Shown one piece after another: positions 51,301 through 64,000 of a stretch of 64,000 nt of DNA; within the stretch, counting starts at the first letter, position 1, and the number at the start of each line of letters is the position of its first letter. The position numbers and the translations under genes were made by a program. Under the pieces are notes generated by a model, which saw only the letters and a program-made list of their open reading frames with translations, made no database searches and was not told the DNA's origin. Origin of the DNA: Ziziphus jujuba. Lineage: Eukaryota > Streptophyta > Magnoliopsida > Rosales > Rhamnaceae. The stretch lies in assembly GCF_031755915.1 (NCBI RefSeq), contig NC_083382.1, positions 31,208,501-31,272,500 of the forward strand. Direction: 5' to 3'.

Positions 51301-52948
51301 AGAATTTGATTCCTAGAGCTGTATAAATGAAAAAGAAAAAAACAGAATATATATATATATATATGTATGTATAGATATATTATAAACTAGCAGGATGAGT
51401 AGCCTTCTTTAGCACGGTGTCTCATAGTTTTGGCAATTTGTTCTTTAGGTACACCTTCTGTGGGTTGGCTACAATGATTCTGATCAATGAAGTTAATCGT
51501 TTGGACTTGACTCGTTTGATTGTAAGAAAATGTTGCTTCTCCTTTCATAATTTGTATAATTTATTTTGTTGTCTAACTTTATACATATAATGAATGCTTG
51601 TTTTCATGTAGATTATAACAATTTTGTAGTGCTAACTGGATACATCGTTAGTTGTAGCACTCCGTTGCATTGTTCTCCATGGACATACTTTGCACTTTAT
51701 TTTAAATGTTGTTTCTATTGTACTAGGATTGGTTGGTATTTCGGCAAGGAAGGGAATGCGGATTTCAGGGGAGAACAAATAAATTGGTTGATGGTTGCTA
51801 TTCCTTCTGGCAGGTACTTTCTCATTTTCCTGTTCTTTTTATGCGTTACATCAAAAACATGGTAGGATTAATGATGGAAAATTGCCAGGGAGGTGCTTTT
51901 GCATTATTACGGAGAATTTCTTCATTTGTTGATGAACAATTGGTGATGCCGGGTACTGGAGGACACTCCACTATAAATATGCCACACAGTTCTACAGCAT
52001 CTTTATCTGAAGGGGAAGGTCTTCCAGGTACTTCATCGCAAGTTGATAACACTTGCCATTTTAGACAGGGAGTTAGGTAGAACTAGAAGATTTTAAGATG
52101 GCCATGGATATCCAGTAGGCTATATCACCAAGATAAATTTGGCCCTGTGTATCTATAATCTTTTCTCCTTCTTTATTTATATATATATATATATATGTAC
52201 ATATATATATATATATATTTTTTTAAAGCTGTATGTTATGATTTTTTTATTCACTTTTAGTTTTTCATTCATGTCTACAGGATTTAATGCTTCTTCTTCA
52301 GTGAATCTAAATGATATTGGTTACAATTTTATCAATAGACATCCAGAAATGGAGCCTCTCTTCCAAAGCATGGCACTGCAGCAATATATACTTCTATGCG
52401 CGCAGGTTTGGGCTTGAGAAATTATTTGACATAGTACAACTTGATACTTTATTGGATGAGAAGTAAACTATACTTTTAAATAAAGATCCTCAAGTTCTAG
52501 GACATTTACAATTAATGCAACTGTAAGTTTGTTGGATGGATCGTTGGGCCAATTAAAGATTAATCTTAATCATCGTTACTACATGTTGATATTTTGTACT
52601 AACCAATCAGATAGAATCTTCCATGCTCTTTCTAAACTCTTCTTCTTCTTCTTCTTTTTTTTTTTTGGCTCTGAAGGGGTTTAAATTTCTGACAGAATTC
52701 ATTTGATGCAGGATCAAAGTGGGGGACTCAGAGACAAACCTGGGAAAGCTAGAGACTTTTATCACACTTGTTATTGTCTAAGTGGCCTCAGTGTGTGTCA
52801 GTATAGCTGTTCAGAGGATGAGGCGTCTCCACCATTGCCAAGTGCAGTATTGGGACCGTATTCCAATCTGTTGGAACCCATCCATCCCTTGTACAATGTT
52901 GTCTTAGAACAATACCATGAAGCTCGTAGATTCTATACGAGTTCTTGA
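48394..52948 (+). CDS. FTB: Protein farnesyltransferase beta subunit (ERA1-type)
   Basis: Fourteen exons: 48,394-515, 48,606-692, 48,927-49,032, 49,127-162, 49,447-529, 49,637-690, 49,909-960, 50,616-680, 51,089-145, 51,449-521, 51,727-813, 51,889-52,027, 52,281-405 and 52,712-948, giving 440 residues. With the alpha subunit it attaches farnesyl to C-terminal CaaX cysteines. In Arabidopsis its loss (era1) causes ABA hypersensitivity and large meristems. The alpha-alpha barrel repeats show as RPWLCYWTLHSLALL, DSSGGYGGGPGQLPHLA, QTYEGGIAGEPGSEAHGGYT and ECGFQGRTNKLVDGCYSFWQ. Zinc ligands are Asp267, Cys269 and His380 (DFYHTCYCL). Residues of about 285-350 are a Ser-rich insertion seen in plant FTB proteins. 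Intron 4 uses a GC donor (CAG|GCAAGT), fixed by the conserved GPGQLPHLA junction. Confidence 0.97.
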
Positions 52949-53925
52949 ACGATATGTGTTTTAGGTCACTATGAAGTTTCATAATTATGGGCGTATGAAT
53001 CCGCTTTGTTAGACTATTTATTACTACTTTGGACATGTAGAAATGGTAGGGAACTCTTGCTCTTCCGTGGTATAATTAATGCAAGGACAACATTCTTCCT
53101 TCTTCCTTTCTGGTCCAATTAAGTCTGGCTTTGGTATTGAAGATCAAAGTAACTAAGTACCATTTTGTGTCTTGGTTTTTTTTTTTTTTACTATTATAAA
53201 TTTTTCATAAGTCCGTTTTTCATTTCAGAAAACCAACTTCGAACGGCACAAACTTTATGAAGTACATATAAAACCTACAGAAAACTGTAAACATAGCAAT
53301 ATTAAAGTAAATATCTTCAAGCAAGAATCATTGCAAAGCGTGTGATTTATACCAATTGCTGTGCAACAAGTTGTGTAATAGGATGATTCAGCAACCAAAA
53401 TTAAGAAGGAAAAAGAAAAAAACAAGAAAGAGGCGGACCATTTTTTTGTTTTTTTGTTTTTTCCTGACGTGATTGTGGGGTCTTTTGACGTAGACAATTG
53501 AGAAGTAATAAACTTTTCTAACTATGCAAATCAATGGCATCCACCTCCCCCAGTTTTGCAACCACTTGGTCTCTATGTCTGCGCTAGCCGGTGTTTTGGT
53601 GGTCCCACCGACCAACCGTCTCTAAATATCTCCCTTCTGAAAGCACATAGAGAATTTATTCGTAATTTCATTGAATTTTAGAATTTTAAAAAGCAAAATG
53701 AATAATTAATTTTCTTTCCGAAATTTTAAATGATTTATTTTAAATTCTAATTTAAATTTATGAAAAATTTAACTTATTAAGGATTAAAGACTCATGTTTA
53801 TTTGTTACAATGAAACAATATATTCTTCTTTAAGTATGTCTTACATTAAAACATTGAATATTAAAACCAAATGCTATACAAAGAAACATTCTAATTATTT
53901 ATCACCAAGTAAAATATCCTCATGA

Positions 53926-53960
<35 letters not shown>

Positions 53961-54492
53961 TACATAAAAGAAAAAGAAGTAAAAGTTATCACGTATCAGT
54001 CAAGTAATTTTTTAATAATTTAACGAAAAAAGTAATTCTTACAAACATTATGAGTGAGTTTAAATCAAATTAATCCATTTTTTTATTTCTCAGTGCGACT
54101 CGATTAGTCAATGGAGTCCATCAATAAACCAAGTGCGATGTTTACTAATACCAACAATTTTTTTTTCCAGTTAAAATTACTGCTAACTGTAAAATCTGTA
54201 AGTTGCGATATTAACATATTTATAAAAACTGCCTAATTTTTTTTTGTAAAAAAAAGAAAAAAAAGAAAAAAAAAACCTGCTAAATTGATTTTTGGAAAGA
54301 ATAATAATTCTTTTATCATATTATTATATTACTTTTAAAAAAAGAAAAAATAAAAAAAAGAAAAAAGAAAAAGGTTTTTCTTGACCAGTGAGCTTTTAGT
54401 ATCGACAAGAACGACGCGTATCTGGTTTTCCAAAGCGTAACTGTTAAAAAAGAAAAGAGTTTCGAAAACGCATTCTTCATCTGTGCGATTCG
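52949..54492. other. Intergenic DNA, FTB to CASP-like
   Basis: AT-rich, with poly-A/T runs and a (TA)n(CA)n tract near 53,928-53,962. A purine-rich region at 54,340-54,375 precedes the CASP-like leader. No gene is seen. Confidence 0.6.
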
Positions 54493-56814
54493 ATGCAGAG
54501 TCCAACGCAGAGCCAAGTGACTCTAAACGCAGAGCGACCACCGAAAAACGATGAAGCAGAAGCACAACATCATTTAGAACTTGAAGGGCCTGAAGAAGAT
54601 GATGATGATGAGCAACAGGATAAGCACTTATCGATGTCAAGCTCCTCCTCAATCTCTTCGTGTTCTCAATCTCCAACCAAATTCCCTATTCAATCCACTC
54701 ACTTCTCCAAATCCCCATCCCCTCCACCACACGAGTCTCCTTTACACGATTCTCCTTGGCACTCCACCTTCACTTGGCTCCAGAACAGGTCCCCCAACAC
54801 TCCTTCGCCTCTGGCCCTGCCCAACAGATCCTTCCCTGCCGAGCCTTTAACCAGGATTCAGGATCCCCAGACCCAAGATGGGTTTGTTTCCCACGCTGAA
54901 GAAAGTCCAGAAGAAGCTTCTGGTAGTGGTGGTGGTGGTGTTGGTAGGTTTAATAGGAGAAAGATGATACCGGACTTAACCAGTAGGAAATGGACGACGA
55001 CGTCGAAAAAGGAGAGCGGTGCGATGAGGGTTTTGCTGGGTTTTAGAATTTGTGTGTTTTGTTTATGCTTGGTCTCTTTCTCGCTTATGGCGGCTGATAA
55101 GGAACAGGGTTGGGCTCTCGATTCTTTCTATCGCTATAAGGAGTTCAGGTTTGTCAGACCCTTCCATTAAATTTTTTTTTTTTAGGCACAGTTACAGTTA
55201 TTATTCTGCTGCTAAAGTCATAAAAGCTATTCCTTTTTCCTTTTTTCTTTTTCTTAGTACTGATACCGATTTACATTTTTCTGCTAATTGGGTTTTGGAA
55301 ACCAGCAATTTTCCTTTGCTTTTCCGTTTCACTCAATATTTATTTATTTATTTGATTTATTTATTTATTTTTTCCCCTGAAAGTGAATTGGATTTTGCAG
55401 GTATTGTTTGGCAGTGAATGTGCTGGGATGTGCGTATTCTGGGCTGCAAGTGTATGGTCTGGTCCGGTTCTTCACCACCAGGAAACACGTAGTTGACCAT
55501 AAACTACGTCATTACTTTGATTTCTTAATGGATCAGGCAAGTCTTTGTTTTTGCTGAAACCAAAGATGTTTTATTATTATTATTGTATAATTATTGTTCT
55601 ACCTAACGTAGGGTCCCCTGCTCTTTTTGTCCACACCCTTTCCTTTCTCTGGGTCTAGCCAATGGTATGGTATTGGGTGTGTATTGTCCCGTCACGATTT
55701 TGTTACTGGATTTGGGGCCAATAAATCTTATAAGGAGTATTGGCCATAATATGTGCTGTTGAAGCACTAGAGTTTTCCTTAGAGAATAGCTTAATCAATT
55801 CTGGATTATTTAGATTTTGACTTCTTGGATCACCTTTTTGATACCATTCCTTTTATCTTTTTGCTTGTAATTGTCACTTGCAACTTTACTTTTTTCTCTC
55901 TAGGATATTAGTGCTTTGCTTGACAAGTCAAAGAAATTGGTGATTTAATAATTTGCTTGGGGATTTTTTATAGCAGAATCCCTTAAAAAGGAAAAGTGTG
56001 GTAAAACCCTTTAAAATTGGATAACGTGGTTCACAAAGTGGGTAATATTATCGATAAAATGAGAATAACATTCCAAAGTGATAACATCGTTCATAAATTG
56101 GATAAGACATACTCTCCGTAAATTGGTAACATTTTTGCCCATAAATTGGATAACATTATCCATAAATACTTCCTCAATTTAAGGGGAAGTACTGTAACCT
56201 GATCCATTTGCTTGCCATCAGTTTAGCGTTTTGTGTGCCTGACTTTCAATCCACATTAGCAAATTTATCTCTTTTAACTACGGCCCTAAAGGTGTAAATT
56301 TGCTCGTTACTGGTTGATAACTCCAATGAATTCTTCAGGGAAGTGTGATTCCATGTGCCATATAACATAGTTATTATTCACTTTAGCTTCTCTGCAAACA
56401 AGTTTTATCAGCATGTCATTTTGCTCAATTTGATGCCTCTTTATTTTTATTTTTTATTTTTTTATTATTTTTATTTTTTTTGGGTAAACGCAGTGTTATG
56501 GATTTGGTTGTACATTGATGTCTTTGAAAAAAATGTATTCAACTTTCTGATGACATGAATATCAGAATTTTTTGTGATGGAAAACTAATGGAATGGTGGG
56601 TTTTTGTTTGGCTTGGCAGATACTGTCTTATCTTCTGATGTCAGCATCTTCATCGGCTGCAACTCGTGTTGATGACTGGCAATCCAACTGGGGCAAAGAC
56701 AAGTTTCCTGATATGGCCCGTGCCTCGGTGGGATTGTCATTTGCTGCATTTGTTGCCCTTGCTTGCAGCTCTATAATCTCTGGTTTCATCCTTTTCACTC
56801 CAAAATCTTTATAG
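54493..56814 (+). CDS. CASP-like membrane protein (CASPL4A type)
   Basis: Three exons: 54,493-55,148, 55,401-55,536 and 56,620-56,814, giving 328 residues. CASP-like proteins are four-helix plasma-membrane proteins of the MARVEL-related fold. CASPs scaffold the Casparian strip; roles of most CASPLs are unknown. The first ~175 residues are disordered, rich in Ser/Pro/Asp/Glu, with an acidic EEDDDDE run and a Gly run. Helices follow at about 179-199 (FRICVFCLCLVSFSLMAA), 220-240 (YCLAVNVLGCAYSGLQVYGL), 265-278 and 300-325 (SFAAFVALACSSIISGFIL). The order FTB then CASPL matches my memory of Arabidopsis At5g40280-At5g40300, so CASPL4A1 is the likely orthologue. Intron 2 has a GC donor (CAG|GCAAGT). 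Family secure; function unknown. Confidence 0.9.
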
Positions 56815-57849
56815 CTTCTGCTGCCTATATCTTCTGATGTATATGATCTTTTCAAAGCTATGTGTACAACTTTCATATAAATTTTTGGTCTTATTTTTGT
56901 CTGTTGAAACCGAATAATGGTTGATAAGCTTTTCTAGAGTTAATTCTAAAGAAACGTATGATGTATAGTTAAGTTTGTCTTTTACACTTGGATTATGAGC
57001 AAATAAATAGGTAGTTGAATATACTTTCGGCCATTTGGTTCCTCTATTTGCTAAGAATCCCTCTCACTTCAATATAATTTATACATTAATGGGGAATTGC
57101 TGTCTGCTGGTTGGATTTTTTGAAGCATATATTTGTGTATCAGAATGGTCTGTCCGCATATATAGTGGTCAGGAAAGGGAAACAGCATTTATCTCTAAAC
57201 TTGTTCTTGTTGGATTTGAATCTTGTGGGGCTTAATGTGCTGTTGAACCTTGTTGGCTATTTGATTAGCCTAATTATCCAATAGTCACTGTATTTCAACT
57301 GAATTTTTCATTCTTCTGCTGGTTGGATGCTGTGTGCTTGTGGGATCGATTATCTGTTCAACCAAACGGACCAATTCTGTGTAGAACGATTTTCTCAATG
57401 GATCCAAGTTGAGTTAAAACCTGATAACAAAAGTCTTTTTCTTTATTTATGTGGCAAAAAGTTTGAAGAAATTTACAATTTTACGAAGTTTTAAAGATTT
57501 TCCATTTGAAAATGATGATCAAAAGTGCTGCATCTGATAACTTTTATGTCACGGCAAGGTCAAAAACATGCATGGCGACTCCTATACATGGCATATATGG
57601 ATAGGGTGTGCGAAACGTGATGGATTTTTTTTTAACGCCAACGGTCCATTTGGATGATTACAATATTTTTTATTAACGCCAACGGTCCATTTGGATAAAA
57701 CACTTCAACATTTTTTACCAAAAAAAAGAAGAAAAAAACAACATTTGGAGTGTAACCGTCTAACGATGGTGCAGTTTATATTATATTATTAAGGACTTCT
57801 TTCCGTTCTTGAATATAATGTATATATATACTCATGTTTCGACTCTTTA

Positions 57850-58050
57850 AGTCATATAAAATCTTAAGATATAAAATTCAAAAATGGTAAAATATTGATT
57901 TAGTAAATATCAAAGCTTTATTTAAAAAAAATGAAACTTGTTGAGATGCAATGATTAATAAATATAATATTAAATTTCAACTCCTGATGCAATTCAAAAC
58001 TTGAAAAAAAGGTCCTAATATTAGTCATAATACTACAGATCTGATTTAAA

Positions 58051-58107
<57 letters not shown>

Positions 58108-58751
58108 ACTGGGGGATAAGCATAATTTCTGAAAAAAAAAAAAAGCGCAAATTTGATACACAGAATGATTATTTGCATAAAACATAAATGCTTATACATA
58201 GAATTACAAAAGGAAGAAAAATAGTTATTCTTATTAGTTTATTAATTTGTTTGGTTATTATATTGAAGTGGATTCAATGTTCAGTATTTCTAAGTATTTT
58301 TTTCCTTTAAAAAAAAATATCAAAGTTGGTAAAATTAATTAAAAGTCAAATTTTATAGTAATTTATGTATTTTTAGTATAAAATAATCAATTTAAATGTT
58401 TTTTAGATATGATAAAGTATGTTTATCTTCAAAATCAAAGAATACTAATCCTAAGCTTTTTACTAATCCTAAGCTTTTTAAAAGAACTGATTATGATTTA
58501 TCATATTCAAATAGGAGAATATGATAAAAGAAATTCAGGATTATAATCTAAAATTCAAAATAAGTAAAATATAGATTTTGTAATATGATAAAATTCTATT
58601 CAGTGAACAGGAATCCATTATAATCTAATGATTGATAAATATAATTTTGAATTTTAGCTTTTGATACATTCTAAAGGTTAAAAAAAAAAAGATCTATATA
58701 TTAATACTAATATTACAGATGTGATTTGACACTAATTATATATACATATAC

Positions 58752-58797
<46 letters not shown>

Positions 58798-59900
58798 ATA
58801 CACATTTGACTAGAGGCAAGCATTAATTCTTAAAAAAATATGGATATATTTGGCATACAAAATGACTATTTGCACAAAATAAAAATACTTATACATAGGA
58901 ATTAAAAAAAGGGAAAAATAGTTATTCCTATTAATTTATTAATTTGTTTGGTTATTATATTGAAATAGATCCTATGTTCAACATTTATAAATATATTTTT
59001 CCTTAAAAAAGATCAAAGTTGGTCAAAGTTGATTAAAAGTCAAACTTTATAGTTATTTATATATTTTTAATATTGAATAATCAATCAGAATTAAAATATA
59101 TTTTAAATATGTTAAAATATGTTTATGCTTAAAAAAAATATATATGTTTATCTTTGAAATGAAACAATACTAATTCTAAGCTTTTTTTTTTTTTTTTTTT
59201 AAAAAAGAATAACTATTCCTTCAAATGGGAGAATATAATAAAATATTTAAAATTCAGATTTAAAATTTAAAAATGATAAAATATGAATTTAATGACATAT
59301 TAAAATTTTATTTAGAAAATATAAACCCTGTTAAGACCTAATAGTTAATAAATATAAATATAAATTTTAATTTTTTATACTATCTAAAAATTGAAGAAAA
59401 ATGTTATAATATGAGCTATAATATTAAAGATCTGATTTAACACTGATTTTATATATTAAGGGAAAGCATTAATTCTACATGTTTGATGTACAGAATGATT
59501 ATTTGTATAGAATATAAATACTTATACGCAGGAATTAAAAAAGGAAAATAAATAGTTATTCCTATTAATTTATTAATTTTTTTGGTTATTATATTAAAAT
59601 AGATACAATGTTTAATATTTATAAATATTTTTATTTAAAAAAATCAAAATTGGTAAAAATTAATTAAAAGTCAAAATTTACAGTTATTTATATATTTTTA
59701 GTATATAATTAATTTTATAGTTATATATATTTAGAGTATAGAATAATCAATCTAGGTTTAAATATATTTTAAATATAGTAAGTATGTTTATCTTAAAAAA
59801 AAAGTATTAAAAAATATAAAAAAAATATTAAAAAAATACTAATTCTGAGCTTTTTAAAAAAATAATTATTCTTTAAAATGGAAGAATATATATTCTTATG
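57850..59900 (+). repeat. Three diverged ~0.7-kb tandem units
   Basis: The units are roughly 57,850-58,495, 58,500-59,205 and 59,210-59,900. The shared order of landmarks is: a GGAGAATAT-like start; ATTAATAAATAT; (A)GATCTGATTTAA at about 58,037, 58,715 and 59,430; ATTATTTGCATA-like strings; TTTGGTTATTATATT at about 58,250, 58,948 and 59,581; TTAATTAAAAGTCAAA; and TACTAATTCTAAGCTTTTT. No long reading frame or inverted ends are visible. It may be a decayed satellite-like or transposon-derived array. Confidence 0.75.
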
Positions 59901-59987
59901 AAATAAATATTCTTGAAATTAGAAACATACTAAACAAAGAAATAGTTTAATTCACAAAATAATTATTCTGTTTATTCTGCATCCTAA

Positions 59988-59989
<2 letters not shown>

Positions 59990-60030
<41 letters not shown>

Positions 60031-60039
60031 CGCGCGCGC
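59990..60039. repeat. (TA)n followed by (GC)n
   Basis: About 35 bases of alternating TA run straight into about 14 bases of alternating GC. Alternating purine-pyrimidine DNA of this kind can adopt Z-form or cruciform structure. Confidence 0.9.
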
Positions 60040-60235
60040 TTAGAAATTTAGAATTATTTTTTCTCTTTTTGTATTCACACTGCTAATCACAAGAATTCAA
60101 TGAATTTTTGGTTATGTTTAACACACAAACTATTGAGAATTTGTTTATAAAATTATCTCCTCCAAAACCCACAAATTATCTATTAAATTCATAATTGTTT
60201 CAACTACACATAGATTCCAAACTTAAGATCCTCTG

Positions 60236-60266
<31 letters not shown>

Positions 60267-60358
60267 TTCCGCATTTTGTGCCTGCCATTGAGGACCGGAG
60301 TTAAGCATATGCATACCGTGAGATCACATAGCCCAAAATTATGGGCACCATAGGTATA

Positions 60359-60389
<31 letters not shown>

Positions 60390-61537
60390 TTAAAAATGTT
60401 TTTTAGGGATTTATTTTTATTATAATTAAATGGTATAAAATTTGGAGATAAAAGAATCCTATAAAAAATTATAAATATTAGATGAATATATTTTTTGGAA
60501 CAAGTAAAGCACATTAATGAGCCAAATTATTTTTATCATTCTTAAAATCAACATCACAGTTAAATATGACCACATGATTAAAGCAACCTATAGTAATGCG
60601 TAATAAATAGCACCATCTGCAAAAGTAATTAATAAAAATATACTTATAATTTTATTTGTTATTTTATGGAAACTGGTTTAAAAAGGAAAATTGTAACTAA
60701 TTTAACATGCAAAATCATAATCAATACTCATTGCTTAAAAAATAGATATTTTATTTAGGTCTAATTGATTTATACCAAAATTAAATAGCTTTCAGAGGAC
60801 CTTTCCCCTATTAAAAGAAATACATAAGAAGAAATAAAAAAAAAAAACAATTGTAAAGTGTTTGTTAGCGCACTTTCGTGACTTTGTTTTACCATAAATC
60901 AAGTTTTATTTTTTCGATCTTCTTTATTTTCTCTTATATTTGTTTTATTTTGTTTTCTTATTATTTGTTTTTTTTTGTTTTTTTTTTTGGCGTAAAAGTT
61001 AAAATTTATTTTTGAAAACAATTACCTGGATATGAAAATTAAAAAAAATTGCAAAGTCAATACAATCTTCAAAAGATGGTCTTGATAAACTTATTATTAA
61101 AGAATCACCAAATTTAGACTATGAATTATTATTATTTATTTTATATTTGTGTTTTTAAATGAATGAAAGAGGTTAATAAAAAATAAAAAAGTACAATGTT
61201 TAAATTTATACAAGCCAATTATAATTTTACATATCATTATAAATATTTAAATATTTATTAAATTTATTTATAAAATAACATATATTGAATTATTGATTAA
61301 CATTACTTATATAATAATCTAAATATGAAAAAAACGAAATCAATATATTAAAAAATTAAACTATTTAAATATTAAAATATTATTTGATGGATATTTTAAC
61401 TATAATATTAAAAAACGCCGGCGCCGGCCCAGAGCCGTTGATCTGATGATGACATATTACTCACCATTTTTATTAAAATAATAATAATAATGATAGTTAG
61501 GTAAAAATTAAAAATGACAAGCAAAAGGCGTTGATTT

Positions 61538-61545
61538 TATAAAAA
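61538..61545 (+). promoter_or_regulatory. TATA box of the oxidoreductase
   Basis: TATAAAAA lies 97 bases before the ATG at 61,635, at a normal plant distance. Motif match only. Confidence 0.6.
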
Positions 61546-61595
61546 GGAGGACAAAGAGACGGATATGATTCATCTTGACTTAGCTGGGTATCTAA

Positions 61596-62868
<1,273 letters not shown>

Positions 62869-63950
62869 TCATGACTAGGAAAAATGTCAAAAACCCTTGT
62901 ACCTTTAAGGTTTCCCTCGGAATGGTTAGATCTTATTTCGAATTTGAAGGAATATGATTAAATTATAACTTCTGCTAAATTTCCTGTAGTTAAATTTCTT
63001 AATATGCACTTCTTTTAAGTTCAAAGTTTTAATAAAATGGTAATTTAACATGATGTCATTCCATGGCTAGTCCTAGTTCAATCCCTGTTACTTTTCTTGC
63101 AAGTGTTGGGTATTTTGGAGAAATACCAAGAGGTGATCATCAATTGTAACAACAATAATACTATAAAATCAACTGAATATACTTAGCTGACTGTAGTTAA
63201 TTAAATATACTTTCTAATTGTAACATTTAACTAAGTAATGAAAAAACACAAAATTGTTCTGAAAAACAATATATCAGAATATATCTATAACAATAGAAAA
63301 TCTCTTATCCAGATCCTCGACAAAATTTTTTGATCGACTATAGGTGACAGACGACTAATTGGCAGCAATAGGTTCATCCTTGACGAGATAAAATAAAATA
63401 AAATAAACCTCTAATACATGCTCTTCCATAAGATAAAAACTATTTACAAGAATTGGAACGCTTTAGACTTTGTTGATAAAATTATTTCCATTAAACCCAT
63501 AACTCATCTTCCAAGCCAATAAACTACAGAGAATGAAACCGAAAAGGTGAGGTGATTAACGATCCACAGGTCAGCAGCAGGGTAGCAGTGAAAGACATGC
63601 AGTAATACACAATACAGGACTGTACGTGGCGAACATCATCTGAAAATGAGTCCAGATGCATAACCCAATTTTTGTAAATTCAAAATGTGCTTAACTTAGT
63701 AGTCACTTCCTACAAGGAGACACATGCCAACCTCTTGATAAGCCAAAAATCACATGGTCTGGGATCTTGCGGTTCTCATCCCTTACACAAAAATATAAGG
63801 GCCTTACATGTAGATCCAACATGGTAATTACTATTATTATTGATAATATATTTTTATTTTGTGAATGGGACCGCGAGGTTCCAGGAGTTTCCAATTTTTG
63901 CTCCTTTTGGTGTGCTATCAAGAAAGCTTTTCCTACTTTACATAGCGTCC
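62869..63950. other. Spacer between oxidoreductase paralogues
   Basis: It contains the 3' UTR of the first gene and the promoter of the second. No gene is found. An (AAATA)n tract lies near 63,390-63,405. Confidence 0.65.
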
Positions 63951-64000
63951 ATGGCTGCTGCTGCTTCCGGCGAAAGCATTCCCTCTGTAAATAAGGCTTG
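63951..64000 (+). CDS. Start of a second oxidoreductase, cut by the window edge
   Basis: The first 16 codons plus two bases read MAAAASGESIPSVNKA and continue into a Trp codon. They align with residues 1-13 of the upstream gene (IPSVHKAW), after a longer Ala-rich start. This makes it a tandem paralogue in the same orientation, about 1.1 kb downstream. Only the N-terminus is visible, so completeness cannot be judged. Confidence 0.75.
   Translation, partial: MAAAASGESIPSVNKA

Overview
This window is nuclear DNA from a flowering plant, most likely a eudicot. Genes are split by short GT-AG introns, introns and intergenic DNA are AT-rich and full of (TA)n and poly-A/T runs, and several products are plant-specific (chloroplast and thylakoid proteins, SWEET, CASP-like). 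I rebuilt nine complete gene models by joining exons in frame at splice sites and comparing them with remembered family sequences. No database search was run.

Left third (1-22,700): a broken-up SWEET sugar-transporter cluster. One copy is intact (3583-5752, +). A second (12,328-19,683, -) has all six exons, but its third exon carries a one-base deletion and a 4.68-kb Helitron with both ends preserved (13,216-17,895). The Helitron holds captured exon-like pieces of an unidentified gene and a 20-bp minisatellite with a 340-bp higher-order period. A hAT-like element lies in intron 2 of the same SWEET copy. Further SWEET pieces lie at 10,023-12,010, 20,620-20,895 and 21,652-22,690. Some duplicated flanks also carry pieces of the promoter of the next gene, CYP38.

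Middle (22,836-32,233): CYP38, a thylakoid-lumen cyclophilin-like protein (+), faces a Raf-like protein kinase of the CBC1/CBC2 type (-) tail to tail. From memory, the two are also neighbours in Arabidopsis (At3g01480/At3g01490).

Right half (35,798-64,000): a SAMHD1/VEN4-type HD-domain dNTPase with 19 exons (-) is head to head with a PSA3-like photosystem I assembly factor (+). Then come mitochondrial formate dehydrogenase (-), the farnesyltransferase beta subunit ERA1 (+), a CASP-like 4A membrane protein (+), a gene desert with three diverged copies of a ~0.7-kb unit, and an enone/quinone oxidoreductase (+). The first codons of a tandem paralogue of that last gene lie at the window edge.

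Several genes serve the chloroplast (CYP38, PSA3-like, and VEN4-like through nucleotide supply), while FDH, ERA1 and CBC-like act in metabolism, ABA and guard-cell signalling. I see no sign that they form one pathway. The most unusual points are the Helitron/minisatellite composite inside a SWEET exon, three introns with GC donors in three genes, and 16- and 23-base microexons in the dNTPase gene.
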